64,000 bases of DNA, taken from the NCBI RefSeq assembly GCF_000196735.1, contig NC_014551.1:2165001-2229000 (forward strand), given 5' to 3'. The stretch is from Bacillus amyloliquefaciens DSM 7 = ATCC 23350 (lineage in GTDB: Bacteria; Bacillota; Bacilli; Bacillales; Bacillaceae). Position numbers and translations under genes: made by a program. Below are positions 52,491 through 62,148 of this stretch, piece after piece; position 1 is the first letter of the stretch; the number at the start of each line of letters is the position of its first letter. The notes below the pieces were generated by a model. That model searched no databases and was not told where the DNA came from. It saw nothing but the letters and a program-made list of their open reading frames with translations.

Positions 52491-53783
52491 TTACGGATAC
52501 AGACGGTTCAGAAGTCTTGGGAACGGAATCGTTTCACGCACGTGAGGCGCTCCGCTAATCCAAGCCACTGTCCGCTCAAGTCCGAGGCCGAAGCCGGAGT
52601 GCGGAACAGAACCGTATTGTCTGAGTTCAGCATACCATTTGTACGCATCTGAATCCAGACCGTGCTCTTTTAATCTTTCTTCCAATAAATCCATATCATG
52701 AACGCGTTCTGAACCGCCGATGATTTCCCCGTAGCCTTCCGGAGCGATCAAGTCCGCACATAACACGACATCGTCACGATCTTTAGCAGGCTGCATATAA
52801 AACGGTTTTAATGACGTCGGATAATGAGTGATAAACACCGGTTTGTCATAGCTTTCCGCGATCGCTGTTTCATGCGGCGCACCGAAGTCATCTCCCCATT
52901 CAATATCGTCGAATCCTTTTTCTTTCAGGAATTCGATCGCTTTATCATACGTAATGCGCGGGAACGGCGCTTTGATTTGTTCAAGCTTGGACGTGTCTCT
53001 ACCTAATGTGTTCAGCTCGATCTTACAATTTTTCAGGACGCTTTGTACGATATAAGCAACATAATTCTCCTGAACTTCAAGGTTTTCTTCAAATTCGACA
53101 AATGCCATTTCAGGCTCAATCATCCAGAATTCGATGAGGTGGCGTTTCGTTTTTGATTTTTCCGCTCTGAATGTCGGTCCGAATGAGAATACTTTTCCAA
53201 GCGCCATTGCTGCAGCTTCCATATACAGCTGGCCGCTTTGAGACAAGAAGGCGTCTTCATCAAAATATTTCGTCGCGAACAGCTCAGTCGTGCCTTCAGG
53301 AGCGCTTCCCGTCAAAATCGGCGGATCAACTTTCACGAAGCCTTCTTTGTTGAAAAATTCGTAAGTCGCACGGATGATTTCGTTGCGGATTTTCATAATC
53401 GCATGCTGGCGTTTCGAACGGAGCCATAAATGTCTGTGGTCCATTAAGAATTCCGTGCCGTGCTCTTTAGGTGTAATCGGATAATCAGTCGCTTCGTGAA
53501 TGACTTCAATGGACGTAACCGCAAGCTCATAGCCAAGCGGTGAACGCTCGTCTTCTTTTACAATCCCTTTTACGTAAAGTGACGTCTCCTGCGTCACTGA
53601 TTTTGCGATTTGGAAGATGTTTTCTTCAACTTCAGCTTTGACGACAACTCCCTGAATGAAGCCCGTACCGTCTCTCAGCTGTAAAAATGCGATTTTACCG
53701 CTTGAGCGTTTATTCGCGACCCAAGCTCCAATCGTTACTTCCTCGCCTGTGTGTTTATACACTTGGTTGATTGTTGTTTTCAA
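52491..53783 (-). CDS. asnS: Asparaginyl-tRNA synthetase
   Basis: A 430-residue class IIb synthetase. N-terminal OB-fold anticodon-binding domain (about 1-105: [20 protein letters not shown]), then the catalytic core with motif 2 [20 protein letters not shown] and motif 3 [15 protein letters not shown]. It charges tRNA-Asn with asparagine. ATG at 53783 follows TGGAGGGAAAG. The leader has a small hairpin but no T-box sequence. Downstream gene of the aspB region on the minus strand, with its own promoter. Confidence 0.96.
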   Translation of the reverse strand: MKTTINQVYKHTGEEVTIGAWVANKRSSGKIAFLQLRDGTGFIQGVVVKAEVEENIFQIAKSVTQETSLYVKGIVKEDERSPLGYELAVTSIEVIHEATDYPITPKEHGTEFLMDHRHLWLRSKRQHAIMKIRNEIIRATYEFFNKEGFVKVDPPILTGSAPEGTTELFATKYFDEDAFLSQSGQLYMEAAAMALGKVFSFGPTFRAEKSKTKRHLIEFWMIEPEMAFVEFEENLEVQENYVAYIVQSVLKNCKIELNTLGRDTSKLEQIKAPFPRITYDKAIEFLKEKGFDDIEWGDDFGAPHETAIAESYDKPVFITHYPTSLKPFYMQPAKDRDDVVLCADLIAPEGYGEIIGGSERVHDMDLLEERLKEHGLDSDAYKWYAELRQYGSVPHSGFGLGLERTVAWISGAPHVRETIPFPRLLNRLYP

Positions 53784-53810
53784 AATCTTTCCCTCCAGAA
53801 CAAGAAAGAC

Positions 53811-53830
53811 ATTCAGGAATCTGCCTGAAT
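53811..53830 (-). promoter_or_regulatory. Small hairpin in the asnS leader
   Basis: ATTCAGG-CAGATT-CCTGAAT, perfect 7-bp stem just before the ribosome site. Not followed by a T run. Confidence 0.4.
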
Positions 53831-53848
53831 CTCTTTTTTCATCACTTT

Positions 53849-53878
53849 ATTATACCCGTTCTACTCTTACGGGGTCAA
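53849..53878 (-). promoter_or_regulatory. asnS promoter
   Basis: TTGACC (53873-53878), 18 bp, TATAAT (53849-53854) on the minus strand. Confidence 0.8.
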
Positions 53879-53884
53879 TGCAGA

Positions 53885-53913
53885 TGAAAAGCGGCTTCAA
53901 AAGCCGCTTTTTC
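53885..53913. terminator. aspB terminator
   Basis: AAAGCGGCTT-CAA-AAGCCGCTTT hairpin with A and T flanks, directly after the aspB stop. Confidence 0.88.
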
Positions 53914-53917
53914 AGAA

Positions 53918-55099
53918 TCAGCTGTGTTTTTCCGTAAAGCGGCGGATTCTCTCGACCGCTTCTTCTAAAAGATCAAGTGACGTTGCGTAAGATAAGCGGA
54001 CGTTGTCTGGTGAACCGAAGCCCGAGCCCGGCACGATGGCGACCTTTTCTTCTTCCAGAAGCGCCTTCACGTATTCATCGACATCTTTAAATCCGCAGTT
54101 TTCTGCTGCCGCTTTGGCGTTAGGGAACAAGTAAAACGCCCCTTCAGGCTTGACACAGGTAAATCCGGGAATTTCACTGAGCTGAGCGTAAATCGTATTC
54201 AGTCTGTGCTCAAATGCCTGCCTCATCTCTTCCAGCGGCTCAGCCGGCCCGTTGTATGCCGCAATGGCGCCGTATTGAGCGATGGACGTCGGATTTGATG
54301 TGCTGTGGCTCGCAAGGCTCGTCATCGCTTTGATAATCGGCTCGGAACCGGCCGCATAACCGATTCTCCAGCCCGTCATGCTGTGGGATTTCGACACGCC
54401 GTTAATGATGATCGTCTGCTCTTTCAATTTATCTGAAAGCTGTGCGATTGAGACGTGTTTTTTTCCTCCGTATGTAAGCTTCTCATAAATCTCGTCAGAA
54501 ACGATCAGAATGTCATGCTCCAGGCACACTTTTCCGAGTTCTGCAAGCTCTTCTTTCGTATACATGACACCTGTCGGGTTGCTCGGTGAGTTGATAATGA
54601 TTGCTTTGGTTTTCTCCGTGACCGCCTGCTTCAGCTGCTCCGGTGAAATTTTAAACTGATTGGACTCCAATCCTTCGATATAGACGGGACGCCCTCCCGC
54701 CAATTTCACCTGCTCTGGATAGCTTACCCAGTAAGGAGTCGGTATAATCACTTCATCCCCTTCATCGAGAATGACCTGAAATAACGTATACAGGGCGTGT
54801 TTCGCTCCGGTGCAGACAATGATTTCAGACGGTTGATATTCAATTCCCTGATCATTTTTGAATTTTTCAGCGATACTGTCTTTCAGCGCCGGCAGACCGC
54901 CAGAAGGCGTATATTTCGTATGTCCTTCATTCATGGAACGCACCGCGGCATCTATAATGTGCTGAGGCGTATTAAAATCCGGTTCTCCTGCTCCCAGGCC
55001 GATGACATCATGGCCTTCTGCTTTCAGCTGTTTCGCTTTTGCGGTAATTGCAAGTGTTGCAGACGGTGTTAATGCGGATACTCTTTTTGCCAATTTCAA
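53918..55099 (-). CDS. aspB: Aspartate aminotransferase
   Basis: A 393-residue fold-type I PLP aminotransferase of the I-gamma group, interconverting aspartate/2-oxoglutarate and oxaloacetate/glutamate. The PLP Lys is in NGVSKSHSMTGWRIGYAAG (near 235), and the Asn and Asp-x-x-Tyr contacts in INSPSNPTG and SDEIYEKLTY; the C-terminal substrate Arg is in NVRLSYATS. TTG at 55099 follows GGGGGAG. Cotranscribed with ypmA-ypmB upstream. Confidence 0.95.
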   Translation of the reverse strand: MKLAKRVSALTPSATLAITAKAKQLKAEGHDVIGLGAGEPDFNTPQHIIDAAVRSMNEGHTKYTPSGGLPALKDSIAEKFKNDQGIEYQPSEIIVCTGAKHALYTLFQVILDEGDEVIIPTPYWVSYPEQVKLAGGRPVYIEGLESNQFKISPEQLKQAVTEKTKAIIINSPSNPTGVMYTKEELAELGKVCLEHDILIVSDEIYEKLTYGGKKHVSIAQLSDKLKEQTIIINGVSKSHSMTGWRIGYAAGSEPIIKAMTSLASHSTSNPTSIAQYGAIAAYNGPAEPLEEMRQAFEHRLNTIYAQLSEIPGFTCVKPEGAFYLFPNAKAAAENCGFKDVDEYVKALLEEEKVAIVPGSGFGSPDNVRLSYATSLDLLEEAVERIRRFTEKHS

Positions 55100-55121
55100 C
55101 TTGAACTCCCCCTAATACGTC

Positions 55122-55607
55122 TCACGGTGTGATGTTTTTGAGAATCTTGCCGCTTGTAAAGTCCACATAGCTAAAACTATATTGCCCGTTTTTGTTGATG
55201 TAGGTCACTTCCCACAGCAGGACATCATTTTCTCTCGCCAGGTGGACGTCATTCAGCTTGGAAACAAGCCCTGCGTCCTGAACGATCTTGGCAGCCTTGC
55301 CGCTTGAAATGCCGTCACTGGCTTTTTTCGAGAGAATTTTTGCTTTTTTGTCGGCCGGAACCCATACATACATGTCTTTTCCTTGTTTATCCGTTCCGGA
55401 AACAACGTAATACTTCTGTTTACCGACAAAGGTTTCCACTTTCTCAGCATCTGTCAGATTCGTTTTTTCTTTAGCGGCAGCGGCAGCTGTTTCGTGGCCT
55501 TCTTCTTTTTGAGCCATTGCAGATTTAAAAATGCTGGCCGAAAATAAAAGAACTGCTAAAAAAATAATACCAAATACGGCTGTAAATATTAATGCTTTTT
55601 TTCTCAT
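55122..55607 (-). CDS. ypmB: Membrane-anchored PepSY-like protein YpmB
   Basis: A 161-residue protein with an N-terminal signal anchor (MRKKALIFTAVFGIIFLAVLL). The exported part carries two PepSY-like repeats; the second ends WEVTYINKNGQYSFSYVDFT. It lies between ypmA and aspB on the same strand, 10 bases after the ypmA stop. Role unknown; PepSY domains often inhibit or scaffold extracytoplasmic enzymes. Confidence 0.85.
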   Translation of the reverse strand: MRKKALIFTAVFGIIFLAVLLFSASIFKSAMAQKEEGHETAAAAAKEKTNLTDAEKVETFVGKQKYYVVSGTDKQGKDMYVWVPADKKAKILSKKASDGISSGKAAKIVQDAGLVSKLNDVHLARENDVLLWEVTYINKNGQYSFSYVDFTSGKILKNITP

Positions 55608-55617
55608 CTTTTTTCAC

Positions 55618-55788
55618 CTATGTGCGATAAATGGTGAAGACCGCTTCATTTTGATTTTCTTCGTCAAGCGCAAGTCCGAACATCAGATTGTCCCTTTTCA
55701 AAGTCCGGTTTAATGTATCGACGATTTTATATAAATCATCCGAATGCTCCACATTAATCGTAGAAAGAATCTCAATTTTGCTTTCCAT
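55618..55788 (-). CDS. ypmA: Small conserved protein YpmA (DUF4264)
   Basis: A 56-residue protein (MESKIEILSTINVEHSDDLY then KIVDTLNRTLKRDNLMFGLA), without signal or membrane segment. The ATG at 55788 follows GGAGGGT by six bases; an earlier in-frame ATG overlaps that site. First gene of ypmA-ypmB-aspB. Function unknown. Confidence 0.83.
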   Translation of the reverse strand: MESKIEILSTINVEHSDDLYKIVDTLNRTLKRDNLMFGLALDEENQNEAVFTIYRT

Positions 55789-55913
55789 TTTTATACCCTC
55801 CATCGGTCGAACAAATTTTGTTAGTCATAACGGGATACACGCGCGGCATAATAAAATCACAAGGCGGCATGAACCCGCTTTTACTATATAAACAATTCCT
55901 CATCCCACACCAC

Positions 55914-55938
55914 GAAAGCCGCGTTTATGCGGCTTTTA
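55914..55938. terminator. dinG terminator
   Basis: AAAGCCGC-GTTTAT-GCGGCTTT directly after the dinG stop; weak T tail on the minus strand. Confidence 0.7.
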
Positions 55939-58722
55939 TTCCGTTTGGCTGACGTAATCTGCGAGTTCGTCATCCGTCAGTTCCAAAAGGGATGACGTCG
56001 GGAGCGCTTCAAGAAACAGCCGTCCGTACCCAGCCGTCTTGACACGCTGATCTAACAGAACGATCGTTCCTTTGTCTCCCGCCGTACGGAGCAGGCGCCC
56101 GATTCCCTGTCTGAACGTTAATACGGCCTCAGGCAGAGAAATGGTCTGAAACGGGTTTTTCCCCTGCTTCTTAGCGTATTCGCATTTTGCGGCATGAAGC
56201 GGGTTATCAGGCGCCCGGAAAGGAAGCCTTGCGATCATGACGGTTGACAATTCATCTCCCGGAAAATCAACGCCTTCCCAGAAATGATTCGTCCCGAGCA
56301 AAATCGCCCGGCTGGCCGTTTTAAAGGTTTTCATTAATTTACCGGGACTCCCGCCCGAGATGCCTTGGCCAAGAAGCTGAATGCCTGAGATCTCCATACT
56401 GAGTTTCAATTCCTGATACACTTTTTTCAGCATATCATGAGATGTAAACAGGATAAGGATCTTCGGCTGTTTTCCCTTTGACATGATTTCTGCATACTTA
56501 GCAATATGCTCAATGACTTCCCGCTCTCCGTCATATTTGACGGATTTCATTTCTTTCGGAATGATGACGTTCATCTGATCATCATAAGAAAAAGGAGACG
56601 GGATGCTTTTGGTGCGCGGATAAAAGTCCGAAAGTCCCAGCCTTTCAATCATAAATTGAAAAGACTGCTCCACCATTAAGGTCGCTGATGTGAGCACAAC
56701 GCTTTTTTTGCGGGCGAAAAACTGGTCCGCCAGCATTTCACCGGGCTCCAGGGGCTGTGCATAGATGCTGACGGCGTTTTTTGCGCCTTTCGCATCAATT
56801 TCAACCCAAACGGCCTCTTTCTCATCATTTTCAAACAGCAGCCGGCTGAACGTATCACGGTATTCTCTCAGCCCTCTGATACACTTTACATATTCGGCCG
56901 CTAAAAAAGCCGCTCCGCTTTTCATCTCATCAAGCTTTTGATGTAACATTTTCTCCTGTACGGAAAACAAGTCGAGCAGCTGATCAAGCATCGCACAAAG
57001 CCGCTCCGCTCCGTCCGTTATCATGAAAAGCCCTTTATCCTGGCTTTTATGATTCAGACTATAGACGAGACGGTTCAGATCGTCTTTAGGTTTTCTTCGT
57101 TTGACAAAAGAATGCACTGAACTGAAAAATGCGTCGCTTTCAGATTGAATATGCTTCATCCACTCATCGGCGTCAAAAAAACTTTCCGCCGGCAAATCAT
57201 ACGTATAAAACAGTTTTGTCATCCGCTTTAACAGCCCGTGTTCCTTCAACGTTCCGATTCGGCTGAGCTTTGTGTGCAACCCGATGTATGAAGCTCTGCG
57301 TCCTAAATGCTCGCTGGCGGCGCGTTCGAAATGATGCGCTTCATCAATGATGACCGTTCCGCTTGCAGGCAGTTTTTTTGTTTCACTGCTTTGATCTGAA
57401 AACAGCAAAGCATGGTTTGTGATAATCAGATCTGCGGCCTGCGCTTTTTCTTTAGCCCGTTCATAAAATCCGGCGGCCGATTCCTTCCCTTTTTTCAAAA
57501 AAGAATCCTCATCATAAGACATGCGCTCCCACAGCAATCTCCCGCCCGAAGGAAGATTCAGCTCAGCTGAGTCGCCCGTTTCAGTCTCCGTCAGCCAGAT
57601 GAGAAGCTGCGCCTTCGTCAGAACCGCATCATAGTTGTCATCTTCCTCATGCAGAATATGTTCAAACTTGCGCAAGCACAGATAATGCGATTTTCCTTTT
57701 AAAATAGCGGCCTGAACCGGCCAAGGAAACATACACTCCAAAAGCGGAAGATCTTTAGACATGATCTGCTGCTGCAAAAGAGTAGAGTACGTGCTGATAA
57801 TGACGGGAGTTTGTTCCGCTTTGGCAAATAAAACAGCCGGAACGAGATAACCGATCGTTTTTCCGATGCCGGGCGCCGCTTCAATAAGCGCATGCTCCCG
57901 ATTGCGGAAGGCACCAAGGACTTCATCCATCATCGAAAGCTGCCCTTCCCGCCTTTCATAGCGGGGGATGATGTCAGATAAGAGCCGTTCTTTTTCTTCG
58001 TTCCATTTTTCAAGGTCAATGGCAGCGCTCACCGGCCGGGATGCCGGGATTTGTTCGGGCTCTTTAATTGAAAAAGAGGCATATGGAATGCAGCTCTCTT
58101 CTGCCGCCGGCCTGTTTTCATGAATAAAAGAATCCAAAAGCAGCGTCAAATCGCTGATAAAATGCTGTGAAAGCCTTCTAAGCTGCTTTAACGTCGGCAA
58201 AGGCAGATGTTTCAGTTTATGTAAAATGTCTAAAAAGATCAGTCCCGTAACCTCCGCATCACTGTCTGCGCGGTGAGGCCGGTCATGAACAATATTCAGC
58301 TCCGCGCACAATTCACCGAGCTTATACCCTTCAAATCCCGGGAAAACAATACGCGAGAGCTCAACCGTATCAAGCACTTCGCAATCCGTCAGCTCATAAC
58401 CCGCTTCGCTCAGTTCATGCCGGACAAATCCGAGGTCAAAATGAATATTGTGCGCAACAAAATACGCGCCGTCAAGCAGATGAAAAATCTCTTCTGCGAC
58501 CGCTTCAAACGGCAGTTCATTTTCAACCATACCGGTTGAAATTCCGGTCAGCTGTTCAATAAACGGCGGGATGTCCTGATTCGGATTGATATATTTTGAA
58601 AACCGCTCAGTTATTTGTCCATTTTCAATGACAACCGCTGCGATTTGAATGATTTTATCGCCCTTTTTCGGCGAATTTCCTGTTGTTTCGACATCTATGA
58701 CAACGAACCGTTGCTTGTTCAT
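55936..58722 (-). CDS. dinG: DinG-family protein with N-terminal DnaQ-like exonuclease
   Basis: A 928-residue fusion. Residues 1-170 are a DEDDh 3'-5' exonuclease: VVIDVETTGNSPKKGD, HNIHFDLGFVRHE and HRADSDAEVTGLI. The rest is an XPD-like helicase core with Walker A EAAPGIGKTIGYLVPA (about 280), motif II VIIDEAHHFERA and motif VI TFRQGIGRLLRT. The four cysteines of an Fe-S cluster are not seen; the Gram-positive exonuclease-DinG proteins studied elsewhere act as nucleases. ATG at 58722, nine bases after GAGGTG; an in-frame GTG at 58734 belongs to that site. Confidence 0.94.
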   Translation of the reverse strand: MNKQRFVVIDVETTGNSPKKGDKIIQIAAVVIENGQITERFSKYINPNQDIPPFIEQLTGISTGMVENELPFEAVAEEIFHLLDGAYFVAHNIHFDLGFVRHELSEAGYELTDCEVLDTVELSRIVFPGFEGYKLGELCAELNIVHDRPHRADSDAEVTGLIFLDILHKLKHLPLPTLKQLRRLSQHFISDLTLLLDSFIHENRPAAEESCIPYASFSIKEPEQIPASRPVSAAIDLEKWNEEKERLLSDIIPRYERREGQLSMMDEVLGAFRNREHALIEAAPGIGKTIGYLVPAVLFAKAEQTPVIISTYSTLLQQQIMSKDLPLLECMFPWPVQAAILKGKSHYLCLRKFEHILHEEDDNYDAVLTKAQLLIWLTETETGDSAELNLPSGGRLLWERMSYDEDSFLKKGKESAAGFYERAKEKAQAADLIITNHALLFSDQSSETKKLPASGTVIIDEAHHFERAASEHLGRRASYIGLHTKLSRIGTLKEHGLLKRMTKLFYTYDLPAESFFDADEWMKHIQSESDAFFSSVHSFVKRRKPKDDLNRLVYSLNHKSQDKGLFMITDGAERLCAMLDQLLDLFSVQEKMLHQKLDEMKSGAAFLAAEYVKCIRGLREYRDTFSRLLFENDEKEAVWVEIDAKGAKNAVSIYAQPLEPGEMLADQFFARKKSVVLTSATLMVEQSFQFMIERLGLSDFYPRTKSIPSPFSYDDQMNVIIPKEMKSVKYDGEREVIEHIAKYAEIMSKGKQPKILILFTSHDMLKKVYQELKLSMEISGIQLLGQGISGGSPGKLMKTFKTASRAILLGTNHFWEGVDFPGDELSTVMIARLPFRAPDNPLHAAKCEYAKKQGKNPFQTISLPEAVLTFRQGIGRLLRTAGDKGTIVLLDQRVKTAGYGRLFLEALPTSSLLELTDDELADYVSQTE

Positions 58723-58818
58723 TAAAATGGACACCTCAATTCTTGCATACGAGAAAAGTGTAACACGTTTTGTTCAGAAATGGAGCGGAAAAACAGCTTT
58801 TGCCCCTAAATCTTAAAA

Positions 58819-58846
58819 GAAAACCCCCATGAAGGGGGCTCTTTTA
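58819..58846 (-). terminator. panD terminator
   Basis: AGCCCCC-TTCAT-GGGGGTTTTC on the minus strand, at the panD stop; ends the pan operon. Confidence 0.85.
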
Positions 58847-59227
58847 CAAAATCGTGTGCGCCGGCTCCTGGCCCAGCATCTGCTCGATTTTATTCTGATC
58901 ATCAAGCACCGCCACCTTCGGCTGATGGGTTTTTGCTTCCTGATCAGACATCATTTGATAAGAAATAATAATAACTTTATCTCCCTCTTGGACGAGACGG
59001 GCGGCGGCTCCGTTTAAACAGATGACGCCGCTCCCCCGTTTACCGGGAATAATATACGTTTCAAGTCTCGCTCCGTTGTTATTATTTACAATTTGAACTT
59101 TTTCATTAACGAGCATTCCGACGGCATCCAAAAGATCTTCGTCAATCGTAATGCTGCCGACATAGTTTAAATTGGCTTCCGTCACGGTAGCGCGGTGCAG
59201 TTTTCCGGCCATCATAGTACGGTACAT
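58844..59227 (-). CDS. panD: Aspartate 1-decarboxylase
   Basis: A 127-residue pyruvoyl enzyme that makes beta-alanine from aspartate for pantothenate. The self-processing site is Gly-Ser in [14 protein letters not shown] (Ser25 becomes the pyruvoyl group), with Tyr58-type residue in [16 protein letters not shown] at 59227 is one base after the panC stop and seven bases from GGGAGAGA, so it is coupled to panC. Confidence 0.96.
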   Translation of the reverse strand: MYRTMMAGKLHRATVTEANLNYVGSITIDEDLLDAVGMLVNEKVQIVNNNNGARLETYIIPGKRGSGVICLNGAAARLVQEGDKVIIISYQMMSDQEAKTHQPKVAVLDDQNKIEQMLGQEPAHTIL

Positions 59228-59228
59228 A

Positions 59229-60089
59229 TTATGATCTCTCCCATTCATCAATATCAATAATGATATTATCAATCAGTCTTGCTTTAGAAAATTGAACGGC
59301 GCAGGCCAGAATGATCTTCCCGTTTAACGTTTCAAGCGGAGTCAGCTCCGGATAAGCGTACAATTCGGCATAATCAATGACGCCGCTTGTGTTTTCGATG
59401 ATGCCGGTGACGGCTTTTATGACGTTTTCCGGGTTTCTTTCACCGTCTCTGATCAGCTCGGCGCCTTGTTGCAGCGCTTTATAGATCATCGGCGCTTCTT
59501 TTCGTTCCTGCTCAGTCAGATAGACGTTGCGAGAGCTTTTAGCAAGCCCGTCTTCTTCTCTGACCGTGTCCACCGCAACCAATTCGATATCCATAAAGAA
59601 ATCCTCAATCAATCCGTCCACAACTGCTGCCTGCTGGGCATCTTTCAGGCCGAAGTAGGCGCGGGTCGGTTTAACGAGATTGAAAAACTTCGTCAAAACA
59701 GTAGCCACTCCGTCAAAATGGCCGATGCGGGAGGCGCCGCATAACACGTCAGTTCTTCTTTTTACATGCACGGCAACATTTTGCTCACCCTTATACATGT
59801 CACTGGCAGACGGCGTAAACAATACATCTGCCCCCGCCTGTTCCGCAAGCCGGGCATCGCGGTTTAAATCACGCGGATATGCTTCAAAATCCTCGCCCGG
59901 TCCGAATTGAGTCGGATTGACAAAGATGCTCATCACGACAATATCGTTTTCTTTGGTCGCTTTTTCAACCAGCGTCAGATGCCCTTCATGAAGAAAACCC
60001 ATCGTCGGTACGAATCCGATCGTCCGGCCTTCTGAGCGGTATTGTGCAATCAGTTCTTTCAGCTGTTGAATTTCTGTCACTTGTTTCAT
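59229..60089 (-). CDS. panC: Pantoate--beta-alanine ligase (pantothenate synthetase)
   Basis: A 286-residue ATP-dependent ligase joining pantoate and beta-alanine through a pantoyl-adenylate. HIGH-type motif is [17 protein letters not shown] (about 24-40) and the KMSKS-type motif is [11 protein letters not shown] (near 180); the beta-alanine/pantoate contacts are in [13 protein letters not shown]. Overlaps closely with panB (4 bases between) and panD in one operon. Confidence 0.96.
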   Translation of the reverse strand: MKQVTEIQQLKELIAQYRSEGRTIGFVPTMGFLHEGHLTLVEKATKENDIVVMSIFVNPTQFGPGEDFEAYPRDLNRDARLAEQAGADVLFTPSASDMYKGEQNVAVHVKRRTDVLCGASRIGHFDGVATVLTKFFNLVKPTRAYFGLKDAQQAAVVDGLIEDFFMDIELVAVDTVREEDGLAKSSRNVYLTEQERKEAPMIYKALQQGAELIRDGERNPENVIKAVTGIIENTSGVIDYAELYAYPELTPLETLNGKIILACAVQFSKARLIDNIIIDIDEWERS

Positions 60090-60092
60090 CGC

Positions 60093-60926
60093 TTACTTTC
60101 CTCCGTACAAGCCTTGCAGCACAGTTTGATTCAGCTGAAAGGAGTGCTTTTCTTCCGGGAAAACCCGTTCTTTCACGTCACGGACGTAACCGCTGAGCGC
60201 GGACTCAATCGTCCCGTCGATTTTGGCGTATTGCTTCACGAACTTCGGTGTTCTGTCCACGCCGTGGCCGACGACGTCATGATAAACAAGGACTTGGCCG
60301 TCCGCTTTTGAACCGGCTCCGATTCCGATAACGGGAATGGATACTTCTTCTTTTATTTTAGCTGTCAGTTCAGCAGGCACACATTCAAGGACCAGCATCA
60401 TCGCTCCAGCCTGTTCGCATTTGATGCTGTCTTCAATGAGCTTTTTCGCGCTTTGCTCATCTTTTCCCTGTACCTTATATCCGCCTAATACTCCGACAGA
60501 CTGCGGTGTAAGCCCTAAATGGCTGACAACAGGAATGCCGCCGAGAGTCAGCGCGCGGATGGATTCAAAAACGCCGTCTCCGCCTTCAAGCTTTAACGCG
60601 TCAGCGCCGCTTTCCTGAATAATGGCCGCGGCGTTTTTCAATGTATCCTCTTTTGAAAGGTGGTAAGACATAAACGGCATATCAGTTACGATAAACGTAT
60701 TTTTCGCACCGCGTTTGACCGCTTTTGTATGATGAATCATGTCACTGACCGTTACACCGACGGTTGAATCGAGCCCGAGCACGACCATTCCGAGCGAATC
60801 CCCGACCAAAATCATGTCGACTCCAGCCTGTTCCGCGAGCTTGGCCTGCGGATAATCGTAAGCGGTCAGCATCACGATCGGCTCTTCGTTTTCCTTCATT
60901 TTCATAAAATCCAGTTTTGTTTTCAT
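60093..60926 (-). CDS. panB: 3-methyl-2-oxobutanoate hydroxymethyltransferase
   Basis: A 277-residue TIM-barrel enzyme that adds a hydroxymethyl group from methylene-THF to 2-oxoisovalerate, first step of pantothenate synthesis. Metal ligands lie in [11 protein letters not shown] (Asp) and MPFMSYH (Asp nearby in VTDMPF), and the catalytic Glu in VLECVPAEL. IlvD, which makes 2-oxoisovalerate, is also in the window. ATG at 60926 follows GAGGAGGAG. Preceded by a leader with a terminator. Confidence 0.96.
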   Translation of the reverse strand: MKTKLDFMKMKENEEPIVMLTAYDYPQAKLAEQAGVDMILVGDSLGMVVLGLDSTVGVTVSDMIHHTKAVKRGAKNTFIVTDMPFMSYHLSKEDTLKNAAAIIQESGADALKLEGGDGVFESIRALTLGGIPVVSHLGLTPQSVGVLGGYKVQGKDEQSAKKLIEDSIKCEQAGAMMLVLECVPAELTAKIKEEVSIPVIGIGAGSKADGQVLVYHDVVGHGVDRTPKFVKQYAKIDGTIESALSGYVRDVKERVFPEEKHSFQLNQTVLQGLYGGK

Positions 60927-60977
60927 TCTGATTCTCCTCCTCTAAACGGTGAGGAGATGAGCCGCCAATTCTTTGCA

Positions 60978-61012
60978 AGCAAAAAAGCCTTCTGTAAAAT
61001 AAGAAGGATTCC
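60978..61012 (-). terminator. Intrinsic terminator in the panB leader
   Basis: CCTTCT-TATTTTAC-AGAAGG on the minus strand followed by CTTTTTTGC, 52 bases upstream of the panB start and downstream of the panB promoter, i.e. an attenuator position. Confidence 0.85.
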
Positions 61013-61134
61013 CACTTGTTTAACGTTCGGCGAATGTCATCCCTCTGTCCCAGTCCTTTTTTGGATCAAGGCAGACTTTTCGTAGTCTCTGTTCTGCTGA
61101 TCAGGTGCAGTTCATTATGATACTGCCCATAGGA
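61013..61134 (-). ncRNA. Structured panBCD leader, candidate pan-motif-like regulatory RNA
   Basis: Between the promoter and the leader terminator there are about 115 bases of non-coding, structured RNA. On the minus strand GCAGT-N10-ACTGC forms one hairpin; GATCAGCAGA pairs with TCTGC-CT-TGATC (two bulged bases) around a purine-rich loop; an alternative AGACT-ACGAAA-AGTCT lies inside. A conserved-looking purine-rich tract GGACTGGGACAGAGGGATGA follows. A pan RNA motif upstream of panB genes has been described from comparative genomics; I could not verify that this is the same RNA. Confidence 0.55.
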
Positions 61135-61164
61135 AGTATACCAAATTCGCGAGACTTGTACCAA
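61135..61164 (-). promoter_or_regulatory. panB promoter
   Basis: TTGGTA (61159-61164), 18 bp, TATACT (61135-61140) on the minus strand, with a TG extension upstream of the -10. It lies just 3' of birA and gives panBCD its own start about 200 bases before panB. Confidence 0.75.
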
Positions 61165-61170
61165 CTAAGA

Positions 61171-62148
61171 TTAATTGAGCTCAATATCAGCAGAATATAT
61201 TTTCTTTATGCCGTCTTTCGTTTCCAAGAGAAGAACTCCTTCATCATCAATGCCGAGCGATTTTCCGTAAAACGTCCCTTGCAGCGTTCTCGCTCTGAGC
61301 TCGTTCCCCAGTCCGACTGCGTAACTTTCCCATAACAGCTTGATCGGTGTAAAGCCGTGCTTTAAATAATCCTGATAGCGTTTTTCAAAAGTCAGCAGAA
61401 TCTCTTGTATCAGACCCGCTCTGTCAATTTTTCCGCCGGCCTCCAGGCTGAGACTTGTCGCAATTTCCTGAAGCTCGCCGGGAAAATCGGTTTCCTGCTG
61501 GTTCACATTGATACCGATCCCGAGAATAACCGAACGGACACGGTCTTCTTCCGCTTGAAGCTCAGTTAAAATCCCGACGGCCTTTTTACCGTGAATCATT
61601 AAGTCATTCGGCCATTTAATGGCGGGCTGTACACCGGTAAAGGCCTCAATAGCCTGTACGACCGCAACGGCAGATAACAGGGTAAGCTGCGGCGTTTTTT
61701 GCAACGGAACGTCCGGTCTCAGAATGAGGCTCATCCATATCCCGTTTCCTTCCTGTGAATGCCACACTCTGGACATTCTTCCTCTGCCTGCCGTTTGTTT
61801 ATCGGCGACTACGAGCGTCCCTTCCGGCGCACCGTCATTGGCAAGTTCATGGGCCGTTTTTTGGGTGGACGGCAGGACGTCCCGGTAATACAGCTGTTTG
61901 CCCAAAACCTCTGTTTTCAGCCCGAAACGGATTTCGGATTCACTGAGTTTTCCCGGCTTTTTGATGAGCCTGTACCCTTTCCGCCTGACCGCCTCAACCT
62001 CATAGCCCTCTTTGCGGAGCTCTTCTATATGTTTCCAAACGGCAGTTCTCGAACAGCCGAGCGCGTCACTTATTTTCTGCCCGGAGATAAAGCCGTCGCC
62101 CGCCTCAGAAAATAAATCAATTAATTGGGTTCTTAATGTTGATCCCAT
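61171..62148 (-). CDS. birA: Bifunctional biotin ligase/biotin operon repressor
   Basis: A 325-residue protein. The N-terminal winged helix (about 1-65: SGQKISDALGCSRTAVWKHI) binds the biotin operator; the catalytic domain has the biotinyl-AMP motif ADKQTAGRGRMSRVW (GRGR, about 115-129) and AIKWPNDLMI. It attaches biotin to carboxylases and represses biotin synthesis. ATG at 62148 follows AGGAGTGG by about 8 bases and overlaps the cca 3' end by 16 bases, so it is coupled to cca. Confidence 0.95.
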   Translation of the reverse strand: MGSTLRTQLIDLFSEAGDGFISGQKISDALGCSRTAVWKHIEELRKEGYEVEAVRRKGYRLIKKPGKLSESEIRFGLKTEVLGKQLYYRDVLPSTQKTAHELANDGAPEGTLVVADKQTAGRGRMSRVWHSQEGNGIWMSLILRPDVPLQKTPQLTLLSAVAVVQAIEAFTGVQPAIKWPNDLMIHGKKAVGILTELQAEEDRVRSVILGIGINVNQQETDFPGELQEIATSLSLEAGGKIDRAGLIQEILLTFEKRYQDYLKHGFTPIKLLWESYAVGLGNELRARTLQGTFYGKSLGIDDEGVLLLETKDGIKKIYSADIELN

